Made by a program: the position numbers and the translations under genes | The notes under the pieces: model-generated | Told to the model about the DNA's origin: nothing | The model's input: the letters and a program-made list of their open reading frames with translations, nothing else | Databases searched by the model: none | Shown here: piece after piece, positions 28,586-39,184 of the stretch | How the letters are laid out: the number at the start of each line of letters is the position of its first letter | Numbering within the stretch: the first letter of the stretch is position 1 | Assembly (NCBI GenBank): GCA_003194525.1 | Contig: NBIV01000033.1 | Span: forward strand, 124,001 to 188,000 | DNA length: 64,000 bases | Source of the DNA: Gracilariopsis chorda | Lineage: Eukaryota; Rhodophyta; Florideophyceae; Gracilariales; Gracilariaceae | Direction: 5' to 3'

Positions 28586-29878
28586 ATGAAATGCCACTAT
28601 GGCACATTCCCGACATCGACCGCAGTGTCCGCTATGTCTCCATCTCCTCCACCCCCGGTAGCTACAATACCATCCGTCGTCTTATCTGTTTTGACAGCCG
28701 TTTCATCCTTTCGAACCGACGATGAAGGAGACCCTGCGCAGCCGTCAAAATGGCGACAACGCATCGTTCAGTTCGACGTTTCGCATAATGCAATGGCCCT
28801 CGCTTTTTTCGCATTCACTGCCACTCTCAACATTGCCACCCGCATAGGATTTCCGATCGCGCTCTCAACTTTCTTCTTCATCCTCTCCTCCTTCGTCTTG
28901 GCTCTGTGTCTCACTCTTACCGCCATCCGCACAATCATCTACCCCGATGCAATTCGTCAAGATTTCGGCAATCCCAGACTCATCAACTTTTTCTTTCTAC
29001 CAGCCATTATAGCTCCAATTGTCCTTCTCACTCTCCCTCCCCCAATCCGAATGTACAACGTCTCACAAGCTCTCTTCTACGTTTTCTTCGTCTACCAGCT
29101 CGCACTCAGTCTTCACACTTACGGTCAATGGTTACATGTATCAAATCCTGTAGCATCTGTATATCCCCTGCTGTTTATGCAAACCATTGCATTCTTTCTT
29201 CTTTCCATACTCGCTTCCACTCTCAACTTAACGGATCAAGCCGTGTTCCTGCTTGTTCCAGGTATATTGTTCTGGCTTGTTATCTTCGTCACCGTTTTTC
29301 AACATATGACCCCCGCCCTAAAAAGCGCTCGACAATCTCCGAACCCCATCTTCTTCCTCTTTCTAGCACCACCTGCCCAGGCAACTATCGCCATTTTAAC
29401 TCTACAAGCAGCTCGACTTGGCCCTATGTCAAACATGCCGCCGCAGTTTTTGCGTCTACCGTCTCCGCTACCATGGACTATTCACTCTGAAATTGCCCTC
29501 TATGTAGATCTCTTCATTTACGCGTTGCTTCTGCGATTGCTACCCACTTGGCTGGATCAATCCTTCAGTGTAGTATGGTGGGCATATGTCTTTCCCATGT
29601 CTGGCGCTGCCTCCGCAATAATTCTGCGCTATGAGGCGCACCCTACGTTGTTCTGGAAGATCTTGGCTTCGGTCGCTCTCGCGATGGCGGCTTCAGCGTT
29701 GCTTATAGTCTCGCTTCTAACGCTACGTGGTGCATGGAGAGGTGATTTTCCCAAGAACGCTGGATGCCAAACTGCGTATCTACGGCACTACATGAACTTG
29801 AACGAGAAGAAGGCCTATGCAAATATGTCGTCCTCGTCTTTCTCATCGTTCTCGTCATCGGTCACGGAGGAAGTGTAA
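28586..29878 (+). CDS. SLAC1/TehA/Mae1-type anion channel or C4-dicarboxylate carrier
   Basis: 430 residues from ATG 28586; an alternative ATG at 28634 (MSPSPPPPV) is equally plausible. A short Pro/Ser-rich N-terminus precedes about ten hydrophobic helices between residues 65 and 390, the count of the TDT superfamily (bacterial TehA, fungal Mae1/Ssu1, plant SLAC1). Family-like blocks include HNAMALAFFAFTATLNIAT in helix 1, GNPRLINFFFLPAIIAP and WWAYVFPMSGAASAIILRY near the end. These proteins form trimeric plasma-membrane channels for anions such as nitrate, chloride, malate or sulfite; the substrate here is not predictable. The C-terminal tail is Ser-rich with many Ser/Phe codons and could be regulated by phosphorylation. 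Convergent with the GT61 gene. Confidence 0.85.
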   Translation: MKCHYGTFPTSTAVSAMSPSPPPPVATIPSVVLSVLTAVSSFRTDDEGDPAQPSKWRQRIVQFDVSHNAMALAFFAFTATLNIATRIGFPIALSTFFFILSSFVLALCLTLTAIRTIIYPDAIRQDFGNPRLINFFFLPAIIAPIVLLTLPPPIRMYNVSQALFYVFFVYQLALSLHTYGQWLHVSNPVASVYPLLFMQTIAFFLLSILASTLNLTDQAVFLLVPGILFWLVIFVTVFQHMTPALKSARQSPNPIFFLFLAPPAQATIAILTLQAARLGPMSNMPPQFLRLPSPLPWTIHSEIALYVDLFIYALLLRLLPTWLDQSFSVVWWAYVFPMSGAASAIILRYEAHPTLFWKILASVALAMAASALLIVSLLTLRGAWRGDFPKNAGCQTAYLRHYMNLNEKKAYANMSSSSFSSFSSSVTEEV

Positions 29879-30330
29879 AGATCCTTTTTTACGGGCAATT
29901 GAAGCTCAAGGCGAGCCTCTTGACCGTTGTAATTAAACATATCCTTTCCAATACTTATCTCTTCAGTAGTCCACTCCTTCGTCATATGTATCCTCTGCGA
30001 GATTATGCATTTGCCAAAAAAAGGGGTCCAGTGTATGACGACGTCATTTCCGGTCATGTGATTCTACGCACTTCTCAGCCATGGGCCCGTGACATATCCC
30101 AGCCTTTCAAGCGCGAGCGTTATTGTCTTGATAGCCTCCGGGATGTCCACCCAAACTTGCTCATTCTTGAACGCCCCACAGGGGTTCAGCATATGAGGCG
30201 TATGGTCCTCACATCGGGCCTTGTAGGCGGCATCTGTCGTGCCTGTGATTTTCAAAGGCGAAAAAGCGCTGTGCGTCAGTTTGGCCGTCATTTGCGATTC
30301 GGTATTTTCTACAAAGCGAGTGCATACTCG
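29879..30330. other. Convergent intergenic region
   Basis: 450 bases between the stops of the anion-channel and GT61 genes. No gene seen; the plus-strand open frame that crosses it overlaps the channel gene in another frame and looks fortuitous. Confidence 0.5.
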
Positions 30331-31968
30331 TTACATACCCGGATCCATTCGACTCTGCAACTCATAATACCAAACCTTACATGATTCGGCCATAACATTG
30401 AACAAGTAATCCACACACCCGACAGGCATAACCTCAATCAGTGCGCTGAAGGTTTCCGTCAAAGGAACAACGTCTATGTAAGTCTTCTGGCCGGATACCG
30501 TTGAGCACATCAAAAAACACCTCAACGGAACGGCTCGCGTAACTTACCTGTGCCTAGGCATGTAGATCATTCCCATAGACTGCGAACCGTGAGGTGTCAA
30601 CAAAACACCGGCCTTCGAGAACAGACGCACATGATCTTCAGCAGTTTGAATTCGTGCGGTGCTCACAATTTCTACTTCGAATCGTTTTCGCTCGAAGAAG
30701 GCGCGTAGTTGCCGTTCCAGCTCTTGGATATTTCCGATTCCTCGGGTGATATGTCGATCAAGCACAATAATCTTTCGAGGAGGACGGGGGTAGAAAATCT
30801 GCCCCACACGGACCAAATCCGGTTCTTGAATTCCGAACAAGGCATGTGCACGTTGTCGCATGGAGCGACAAACACGCTCGTGACCAAGAGAAGCCAGCTT
30901 TGCACCTGACACCAAACTGGATGTGCACACGAGATCCACCTCTGACGACTCGTACAACTCACGGTGAAACAACAGTTGATGGTTTTTGGTGAGATTAGGA
31001 TAAGCCTTTAACAACGTCTCTGCCCATCGTTTTTGCTTTGTATTATGCGAGAGTTGCGCAGCGGACAGAGTGGGGTACAGTGCGTTGAGGTTGAGTTGGA
31101 GCGTCAACGCATAGTTGAGACGGTTGATGTCTCGAGAAGTCTGCACACCAAAGTCTTCAATGCCTTGTGGAAGATAGACATGACGTCGTGGAACAGAGAA
31201 AACCCCCTGAACGGACGGTGACGGTGTCCCGCGAGATTGAGTATTGTGAAGTTGGATTGAACGCTGCCACAGCTCTACGTCGAGCATCCATGCAATATCC
31301 ATGAGCAGGTGCATATTGTGACTGTTATTAACGTAGTCCAGATCGACGAGCCACAAAGGTGAAGAAAGCCACAGCATCCGAGCGCGGGGCAGGAGTAGTA
31401 ATGGAGAATCATGAATTGAACTTCGTAGTATCGGTTCAGCGGCCAGTCTGGCGCTGAGCAGAGAAGCCGACGTGCGATAGAACGCGTTCATACAGCTTTG
31501 TTGAGGCACAACCGTGTGATTCAGAAGTGGCCAGTGACGCGGACCATAATAGCGTGGATCGGCGGATTGGAAGCGGAATGAACACCAGTTGTCTGATGGA
31601 ACAGGGGTGAAGTCCTCGTAAGAGTCGTCGACAAGGTAGACCTGTGGCCTGTCAAATGGGATTTGGTGCGAGGTGTTTACACAGATGAATCCATTGAACT
31701 GACAAGATTGGGCGAGGGCCTGATATTCTCGGCACGCTGTTCTGACCGTTTTGACGATGTGATCAGCGTGGAGTGACCTCAGATGGTTTAACCAAAGAGC
31801 CGGATGGAGACGAGGATGGCGTATGTGCAAAAGGTATGGCAAAGTAAAGGCACAAATGACAGAAAAGAACAAAAGCAAAGTTGTCATACGAAGCGCTGTA
31901 TACCAGATGTGGTAGGGGTGTAGCTTGGGTTTGCGACCAAGAATGTTCGAGTGAGTCGGGGCATGCAT
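30331..31968 (-). CDS. GT61-family glycosyltransferase, two exons
   Basis: Exon 1 is 31968-30548 from ATG 31968 (MHAPTHSNILGRKPK); exon 2 is 30445-30331. The intron (30547-30446, 102 bases) starts GTAAGTTACG and ends ACCTTCAG. The join makes Ser from AG+C and gives 511 residues. It restores the GT61 (DUF563) core, in which an HGxQ/HGAG block with its Met/Phe-Pro follow-up is closely followed by an IEV/IEI-P block: here TPHGSQSMGMIYMP, then ALIEVMPVG. A single helix at about 28-48 makes it a type II Golgi membrane protein. GT61 members transfer xylose, arabinose or N-acetylglucosamine onto N-glycans, proteins or wall polysaccharides; the acceptor is unknown. The preceding minus-strand gene ends 168 bases upstream of this ATG. 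Confidence 0.85.
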
Positions 31969-32135
31969 GATGGCGGTGTTAAGTGGTACGTCGTCATGTG
32001 GAAGAGACAAGCGACGAGGAAGATCCGCACACCGTCGAAAGTGCAAGGCTCCTAAACATTGTCAGTAGCGGACGCACGGACGGTGAGCGTGACGCATTCC
32101 CAAAGTTATGACAAAATGCGTACTGTCGAGGACAA

Positions 32136-32813
32136 TCATCGCACCGGTCTAGCCGAAATGGGTGCATCTTGTATAATAGCATCAACATCAACCGCGGACG
32201 GACCGAATCGGTCGAATGGCGTCTCGAAGATACCGAACAACCGTTGTCGATCGCGCTGCACGAAAAGTGGTGCTAAATGCAGTCGCTTTGCCACAGTACG
32301 CAATCGTCGCCGATTTGCTCCGTAGTCAAACGCATTTGAGCGACGTTCAGCGCGAAAATGGAGCAGCGCATCGTCGGGCGGTAAATAAAACTCTAGGTCA
32401 TCGACGCCGTCGACGAGAAAGTGGAGGTAGGAATGCTTTTGTTCGAGCAGTTCGGCGTTGTTGAATTGTAATACGATGGAGAGTAGGTCGTGTTGTAGAA
32501 GAGAGGGCTTGGTTTCTGAGAGATCGTATTCGAGTGGCTCGACGAAAGAAGGGGGCTCGTCATGTTGAGATACTATGCAGGATAGGCGAGGCGGTTCGCA
32601 CGGGGCTAGCATACCGTCGACGAGGCCGAGAGGCATCGGACGCGCAGGGAGGGCATTGACGAGGAGGGTGGCAGAGACACAGACTGAGGCGAATATGGTA
32701 AGCGCGGGGGCGCGAGTCGGGGTGGGAACGAAGGCGATGGTTTGACAAGACTGCAGCGTGGCGGTGATGACGGAGACGCGACTGCCCATTGTGGATTGTC
32801 GAACGATATCCAT
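32136..32813 (-). CDS. Unrecognised secretory or type II membrane protein
   Basis: 225 residues from ATG 32813, with a second Met at codon 9. A long, broken hydrophobic region at about 12-55 could be an uncleaved anchor. The remaining domain (about 80-225) has dense aromatic and acidic blocks: QHDLLSIVLQFNNAELLEQK, HSYLHFLVDGVDDLEFYLPP, ANRRRLRTVAKRLHLAPLFV and RLFGIFETPFDRFGPSAVDV. The composition is that of a globular enzyme domain. LVDG and the LFGI-ETP-D block vaguely recall LicD/fukutin-type transferases, but this is not a firm match. Same strand as the GT61 gene and just upstream, so a related Golgi role is possible. Confidence 0.6.
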   Translation of the reverse strand: MDIVRQSTMGSRVSVITATLQSCQTIAFVPTPTRAPALTIFASVCVSATLLVNALPARPMPLGLVDGMLAPCEPPRLSCIVSQHDEPPSFVEPLEYDLSETKPSLLQHDLLSIVLQFNNAELLEQKHSYLHFLVDGVDDLEFYLPPDDALLHFRAERRSNAFDYGANRRRLRTVAKRLHLAPLFVQRDRQRLFGIFETPFDRFGPSAVDVDAIIQDAPISARPVR

Positions 32814-33919
32814 CGTGAGTGCCCTTTACTCCGCTCTTGTCCCAATACTTCTTCTACGACGATACCGAGCGTTAGTCAGCGGCGGTGGTTGTGCAGATGA
32901 GCGATGATAGAGCAAGATTCAGATGGAATGCTACCGTCGTTTTTGGCTTCGCAGGTCCTGCACCTAATCAGTGATTAGTAACCACCAATCAACTGAGCAG
33001 AAGTGTCCTGTGGTGACCGCCCTCCAATTCGCCAGATAGTTATGCTGGGCATCGGCGTGCCTCGGATGATAAGAATCTCCCAAGCTCAAATTGTCCCTCG
33101 TTCCCTGGAGTGCCAGCCTACTGGTGCCAACGGTACCCACGATACCGTGTATTTATCCGTGCGTAGAACTTCACGGTTCTCTGCGAACCAGCCGTCCGTG
33201 ACAGGTCTCAACGAGACGTACAGGGATATGTTTAACCCGCGAGGTGATGCTGGCATTCAAAAAGGTGATTATCACCTCACTATGATGACGGTTCAGTTGT
33301 AACGAGCGCGCGACCAGCGACGACACACGACCAGTTAGAATCACAGAGGTAAGCTAAGGCTCGCGGCCGTTAACCTTGCTAGCCCTTGCCGTTGATGCCG
33401 ATGGTACCAAAGGCACACGTAGAACGTTACATCCGTTAGACTTTCAACGCGTCTGCTGCCTGCTGGGAAAATTGATTACAGGGGCAAGACGTTAGCGCGT
33501 GCCTACATCTTCTCCAGTCTGCAAAGTAAAGTTTCGCCTGGTACCAAAGGTAGGTACGTAACTTATAGTGTGTCCCTGAAATTAGGGTTGTCTATGAAGC
33601 CAAGGTCAATCAGTTCTGAGATTTAGCCCTGCGCGCGAGTTAGCGCGGCTAAGCGAAAGGGATGTCTGAACACAATCGGGCTTAAATGTTGTAACGAACG
33701 TCACGAATGTAACAAATGCAACCACTACAGGCTTGATCGTTACGTTCGGAACAGCATCATCACCCCTCGCGTTCCCCTGACATCAACACACACGTTTGTG
33801 ATTTCATTAACAGGGGAGACAGGCGTAGCACTGTTACCTCTCGTACCGCTCTTGACTCCTGCCTTCTCTAGTAGATACGAAGCCGCTTATCATTCCGTGT
33901 GAACCTCGAAGAGCTCGCA
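32814..33919. promoter_or_regulatory. Divergent intergenic region with repeated GGTACC motifs
   Basis: 1.1 kb between two divergent genes. No gene seen. Three related motifs occur: GGTGCCAACGGTACCC (33123-33138), GGTACCAAAGGC (33403-33414) and GGTACCAAAGGTA (33540-33552). A regulatory role is inference only. Confidence 0.4.
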
Positions 33920-34960
33920 ATGGCCTCAGCGACACGTTTTCTGCTTGCACTGGCAACCACCCTTTTAACCTTTCACAACACCTCGGCTTTCTCCGTCAAG
34001 CGACTCCTCGAGGCTTACTTCCCCTGTGCCGCCCTCCGTATCTCACAGCCCGATTGGACAACCACCTACTTCGAACCATCTTTATTGCCTTCATCCGCTC
34101 AAAATTCCACTCTTGAAGAACTCGCCGCCTTAGCGCGCGACCGCAATTTCTCTTGCTTCGAAAAAGTGCCCGGCACGAACCACACTTTGCAATGCAGCAC
34201 CTCCGGCTATACTTTAGTACCAGCGACACGTCCAAAGTACGCTGTCATCTTCCTCGCTGGTCTCTATCGAAAGGGCTTCGAAGCTGCTGCTCTTCCCATA
34301 TTCCCGCTCATAATTCAACAAGACCCGACCATGTTCGATGAACTTATCATTCATTACCCGCTCATCCCGTTCCGCACCATTACTTTCAGCCAATTTACAG
34401 AACCTCCGTTAACCATAGGCCGTGCTTGGTTCGACTTGCTTCCGCCCCCCCGCTCGACAGCCCCAGAAGATTTGCTAGCCGCGCAGTTTGATCGCCTTGG
34501 TCTCTATCGTGCGGCTCAACGGATCGATTTCATTACTCGTGCACAGCACTGTCTGCATGGCATTCCAACCGACCGTGTAGCCCTTCTAGGTCACTCTTTG
34601 GGAGGATTTGCATTACTGGAAACAGTTATGTCCACCGATTTGAGCCCTGCTGCCGCCATAACGGTCTCTGGAATTCTTCCGCGTGTCGGCGACTACCTCA
34701 GGCCGAATACATTGCCGTATAACCCGTCGAGGAGATCGTATAACCTTACAATGGTACATGCTACGGAGGATGATGTCATACCATTTCAGTTCGGCAATGC
34801 CTCCGCACAGATTCTACAACCCTTGTTCACTTCTTTGGGTGGAGGTTTTCGTTTTGTAGCTCCACAAGGTTTCGACCATTTCTCCAAGATTTTCTTCCAG
34901 TACGAAGGACTGTACCCACTGATTGCTGAGGCGCTTAGAAACGGGTTTATCAAAAACTAG
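33920..34960 (+). CDS. Secreted alpha/beta hydrolase (esterase/lipase type)
   Basis: 346 residues from ATG 33920; the frame extends seven codons upstream only to a GTG. Residues 1-24 form a signal peptide (RFLLALATTLLTFHNTSA). The nucleophile elbow is LLGHSLGGFAL (Ser near 225), the acid is probably Asp in HATEDDVIPF (near 287) and the base His in GFDHFSKI (near 321), the order of a Ser-Asp-His alpha/beta hydrolase. Before the elbow, YAVIFLAGLYRKGFEAAALP supplies the first strand and oxyanion loop. Six or so N-x-S/T sites and paired Cys fit a secreted glycoprotein. Likely a carboxylesterase, lipase or phospholipase; substrate unknown. Followed by about 150 bases and then the Harbinger element. 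Confidence 0.85.
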   Translation: MASATRFLLALATTLLTFHNTSAFSVKRLLEAYFPCAALRISQPDWTTTYFEPSLLPSSAQNSTLEELAALARDRNFSCFEKVPGTNHTLQCSTSGYTLVPATRPKYAVIFLAGLYRKGFEAAALPIFPLIIQQDPTMFDELIIHYPLIPFRTITFSQFTEPPLTIGRAWFDLLPPPRSTAPEDLLAAQFDRLGLYRAAQRIDFITRAQHCLHGIPTDRVALLGHSLGGFALLETVMSTDLSPAAAITVSGILPRVGDYLRPNTLPYNPSRRSYNLTMVHATEDDVIPFQFGNASAQILQPLFTSLGGGFRFVAPQGFDHFSKIFFQYEGLYPLIAEALRNGFIKN

Positions 34961-35327
34961 GATCGTTTTCTGTTACTTGCAGACTCGCTGGTTTGTCTGC
35001 ATCACTTGAGATGAGATCGATCAAGAAAGTAGATTTGCCGGCAGTGTGTGTACCGTTGAAGATATTGTATTATCCTTTGTTTCGAGAAAGCCGTTGCATC
35101 ATATGCAGAGTTTAAGGCCCGTTCTACACCAGGCGAGACAACCCAAAACTCTGTCCAAAATCTCCATTGTGAAGGGAATTTCCCATTTCGAGGGACATAT
35201 CTGAAATGTCCAAATCGGAATGCGAATTATCTTCATCTTGGGGTCGCCACATGACCGACCCCAGATTCGAGACAGTTCTAGTCTCGGGACTCCGCACATA
35301 CGCACGGCACGTATCCGGCCATATACG

Positions 35328-36508
35328 ATGCCTACAACTCAAAAAGGGTTGCTTGCGGCCCTAATTGCGATTCTTGCATGCGACGAACATGATATACATG
35401 CCATTTCGTCTGCCACGCATGCCACTTCAAGCGACATCATTCCATTCCTTTTAGAAAGAGTCGATAGGCGACAAAGTTCCCCTGAAAGGGCATGGACACT
35501 ACATCGCAACAATCCAAATTGGTTCTTCGACTATGCGTCGTCTCCCGACTTTATTGCATCTGCATCATGAAAATAAATGTTTCGTATTTCGTACCTATTG
35601 TTTGGGCCAATAACAGAAAATCTGCGCCCATTTATCGAACGCAGCAATGAACATTACCGGCGATCTTTAAAGGCTGAGATAAAGTTAGCAGTTTTCTTGC
35701 TTTATGTTGGTGGATCAAAATGCGAACGATCTGCATGCCAACTGGGATTAGGTTGCAGTACAGTTTTTTCTGTAGTCTTGAAAATCTTGGGAGCACTTGT
35801 GTGACATTATTGTTCGGAAATACACTTCCCTACGGAGGAGAAAGAAGTAGCAAAAGTAATGAAAGGATTTCAAGATATTCGGGTTCTAGCATACTGCGTA
35901 GGGGCAGTTTATGGAATGCATGTTAAGTGGCTTACTTTTTCAAATGAGCAGTTTTACGAATACCACTGCTACAAATGGTATCCTAGTATCGACATCTTTG
36001 CAGTCGTTGAAGCCTATCGTCACTTTTTTTATGCTGGTACTGGTAGGCTGGCATCCTTGGCGACGCCACAATATTTGAACGATCAAAATTGAAAAAGAAT
36101 ATTGACAATGGAACATGGCTTGAAGCAGGCATTCCTGACCTCATTAAATCTGGGGTAAATGTGAGGCCATTCTTGATTGGAGACTGTTCATTTTGACCAT
36201 TCCGAAACATGATGAAACCAACAACTGCGCGCGAGCAGCAATCGCTTTTCGTACTGCGCGTATGGAATTCAATTGCTAGTCAAACGCAAAAGCCAGTAGA
36301 ATGCGCTTTAAGAATGTTGAAGCATAGGTTTTTGGCTCTAAAATATCTCATTAAACTGCCTCAAGAATATCATATCACTGCATTGTGGCATGCGTGTTTG
36401 ATACTGCATAAACTGAGCTTAAATTATGGCAGTTTTGAACACAGCGTTATTTTGCAGATTGAACCAAAAGATAGGGCAGAACGTACTACAGACAGCAACT
36501 TTGGTTAA
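35328..36508 (+). pseudogene. Harbinger transposase (DDE_4 nuclease), degenerate
   Basis: From ATG 35328, in order: RPFIERSNEHYRRSLKAEIK, then LAVFLLYVGGSKCERSACQL with LGLGCSTVFS (helix-turn-helix region typical of Harbinger nucleases); VLAYCVGAVYGMHVKW (first Asp region, where the usual GAIDGTH has Tyr for Asp); YEYHCYKWYPSIDIFAVVEA; RPFLIGD (second Asp); QKPVECALRMLKHRFLALK (Glu region). In-frame stops occur at 35568-35570, 35574-35576 and 35802-35804, and the frame shifts before the last third (near 36080). With the first catalytic Asp lost as well, the gene is inactive. Confidence 0.8.
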
Positions 36509-36599
36509 ATACAATGCGATACTTTGCTTTGTTACGTCATCAAAAATCTAAGGGAGAGATATAACTTATATTTTACTGACTAAGAGCTCTAGAATGCCT

Positions 36600-37076
36600 C
36601 AGATGTTTTAAGCGCTTGTCATTACTGCGTTACAGATCACTGGTGATACCGGCATGTCTATTGTCTTGCTTTTAGATGAATTGTCGCATATTTTTGTTGT
36701 GCAACGTTTTAAGCTGTTTGCAAGTGCTTGTAGAAACGCGTTTGTTGTCAATTTTTTCGTCGGTTGGGAGCTGCGCTGGTGGATCATGAAGAGCTTTTCC
36801 ACGTTCCAATTCGTGCATTTCTTTGTAATGGCCGGGAGTCTTATACAATTCTTCGTCATCTCCGTCTCTCCAAGACTGCTTAACTTTTGCAATGAAAGTT
36901 GAATACTCTCGCTTTATGCGAGTAAACTTTTTTTGCCAACCTTTGGCGGTTCGGCGGGTGCTATGCTCTTTTTCTTCTAGTTTGGTCGCTTCTGCGAAGA
37001 CCTCTTTCGAACTTTTCTTCTGTAGCTTTCGCTCGCCATATCATGCCTTTTCCATCATTTTGATCAGGAGCAAAAC
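36600..37076 (-). pseudogene. Harbinger Myb/SANT-like accessory gene, 3' part
   Basis: Read on the minus strand from about 37070, one frame gives RRTAKGWQKKFTRIKREYS, then SWRDGDDEELYKTPGHYKEM and HELERGKALHDPPAQ. This is the pattern of the trihelix Myb-like protein encoded by PIF/Harbinger elements, with a P-x-Y-x-x-M block after the third helix. The 5' part of the gene is not recognised; an LTR-type block starts at 37077. Confidence 0.6.
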
Positions 37077-37770
37077 TGTAGTGCAAAAACCGAAGGTTGG
37101 GTATCACAGTGAAGGTGTCTGGGGCCCTGCTCCCTGTGGAGGCAGATCCAGTGACAGAGCCCTCTGTATACCTGTAATACGGGCGTAACTCCGTAGGTAT
37201 TTCGGATGGAACACAGAGGTGGACAAAGAAACGTGAACCGAAGCCGGAAAGGCGGTACAACCAGAGATCATTGTGCCACGCGATACGGCTGTTTAGAATA
37301 TACCCGGTGTAGGGTGCCTTCCGAGGACGGGGAAAAACCACCCGACGAAGGGTGTTCATGCACGAGATGTAGCGGACGAAGTACTCAATACAGGGTCGAT
37401 ACCAGTACCATACGGTAGATAATGTCACACGACAACTATAACACAGAGTATCTGTAGGTTTACTGAGCGGGTGAATTGAGCGAACCGAATGCGGTGACCC
37501 TCCGCGAGGAGTAGTATATGGCGCAACGACGTCACAATCCAGAGCCGGACACTACTGGTCAAACTGAACAGTTATGAATGACCGAAGTCTCGGGTTAACT
37601 TTACTTAGTGCTCACGACGACGAAGTCGCGCTCACCTAAGTAGGTACACTACCATAATAAACTATAATAATTAAATACAATAGTGCACACCCCCTCAGGT
37701 CCACACACGTGGCCAGGCCAGTGTCAGGCCCTCTGAGGGGTCAACCCAAGTAAACTATGACACTACAGCA
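37077..37770 (+). mobile_element. Solo LTR-like remnant inside the Harbinger element
   Basis: Starts TGTAGTG and ends CACTACA, an inverted pair as at LTR ends. Bases 37585-37655 in reverse complement resemble the outer end of the LTR at 46791 (shared ACCT-CTTAGGTG and AAGTAAA blocks), and 37640-37770 resembles the end of the solo LTR at 40390-40942 (shared CACTACC-AT, TAAA-rich stretch). No clean target duplication was found, so the exact ends are uncertain. No coding content assigned. An old fossil. Confidence 0.5.
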
Positions 37771-38501
37771 TGGTGCTGTCGCACACGCGCACACGCGTCT
37801 ACTCATCCTGCAATCCATTATAGATTCCTACCTTTCTAGGTGAAACTTCAAACAGTAAACCATCCCATTGGCATCACCTCGTACGGTTCCAACTCATATA
37901 CGGTAGAGCCGTCATGGTAGCTGCGTCGCACTCCTATGAGTAGCATCATCGCGATTTCCACGCATTTCCCGTTGCACCACAAACACAGTCTCGTGGTCGT
38001 AGTGGTGCTTGTCTGAGCATTGTCTTTTTCTCCTTCCTGTTTTGTGTTGGTCTACTTCTGGCGTTATTTCTGCGGCTGAAACAATTAGTCCAGTGTCTTC
38101 GATTTTCGTTAGGTTGCGTAGAGATTGGATGTGGGAACCATTTTATGGAGCTGGGTAAGTCTGGTACGATTTCTGATGGAGGAGACATTTTGCCACATTC
38201 CAAACTCTTGTTTTGTTCGTCGGAGGATCCCATTGGTAGTGGCAGGTTTATGATCAAGTACTGAAGATCAGTTGAGTGTACAAGGGAATACAGAGATCGA
38301 GGAGGTTTTGGGACTTTCGAATTCTGTTTGTAATCGTTTCGGTTTGGCGCGAAAAAGTGCTTGACATCTCTCTGCAGCTGTCCAGTTGGTTTCTACACCT
38401 ACTGAGATGTCTTTTGGCTAGTCAGAATATCTCTCGGACAATTTTGGCCAGAAAGCCGTCTCGCAAACTTCTGGGCCTTTTTTGGTGTAGAAGAGGCCTA
38501 A

Positions 38502-39184
38502 GACTAGCACTGCCACAACTGATCAAGTGAGTGAGCCTAAAATTCACAACCGTGAAGTGTAGTGTGTATCTGACCAGCGACCTCATATGAGGTCAATTTT
38601 AATTACTCTAGAACTTTTTCAAAACCTTAAAACTTTTCCGAAAACTTTTTCGCTTTGATCTTCTTCTGATTCCTTCTACGCTGAAAGCGCTGAACCATGT
38701 CCACAACACATCACCAACAGTCGTAGCTGTCGAATCAAGCACTATTCTCAACAACATTCGTACACTATGGCCCCGTCCGCAGATCTTCGCAGAACTGTTG
38801 GAACAACTGTCAACAGCCGTGCTCGTCTTCTTACAAATGACGCTGAATGCAAACGTTATTATGGATCTCTATGAAAATCAACAACAGTACAAGGTTCTGT
38901 CCTCAATTTTGACACTAAAAAGGTCAACAATCGAAATCTCACTTTTCTGACAGTGAACTTTAGTCTACCGAACCGAGAAAAAGAGGTAACCCCACCTCTA
39001 TCCAGTTTCAAGTAAGGTACCGGTGTTGACGAAGCCGTGAATGCTGCAGAATAACCGATTACCGGGATTGAACCCATCATTACGCAAAATATCGAGGAAT
39101 ATGCTCTTGTGACACCATCTCAGATGCAATTTTAGCAGCTGCAAACAAGTTTATTAAGCGAACATACACCCTTTCCAATGAACT
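38502..39184. other. Left flank of piggyBac-like element, non-coding or decayed
   Basis: AT-richer than the genic half. May include the decayed N-terminus of the piggyBac transposase and its left end; a TTAA (the piggyBac target) occurs near 38598, but no terminal repeat was identified. Confidence 0.3.

Larger units (their letters stand above)
35116..38498 (+). mobile_element. Decayed PIF/Harbinger transposon with nested LTR-type insert
   Basis: Left end GGCCCGTTCTACACCAGGCG, right end (reverse complement) GGCCTCTTCTACACCAAAAA; 13 of the first 15 bases agree. Both ends are flanked by TAA (35113-35115 and 38499-38501), the usual 3-bp duplication of this superfamily. Inside are a plus-strand DDE nuclease gene and a convergent minus-strand Myb/SANT-type gene, the two proteins Harbinger elements need. 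Both are broken. The Myb-like gene stops abruptly at 37076, where an LTR-like block begins. Confidence 0.8.

Noticed and set aside
29764-30384. 206-codon plus-strand frame downstream of the anion channel
   Set aside because: It overlaps the end of the channel gene in another frame and runs antisense to GT61 exon 2; no protein signature.
30524-30547. Alternative acceptor giving a 27-base intron in the GT61 gene
   Set aside because: The intron would be too short and has no pyrimidine tract; the acceptor before 30445 restores the family core in frame.
36961-37428. 155-codon minus-strand frame across the Harbinger/LTR junction
   Set aside because: A chance fusion of transposon and LTR-type sequence.
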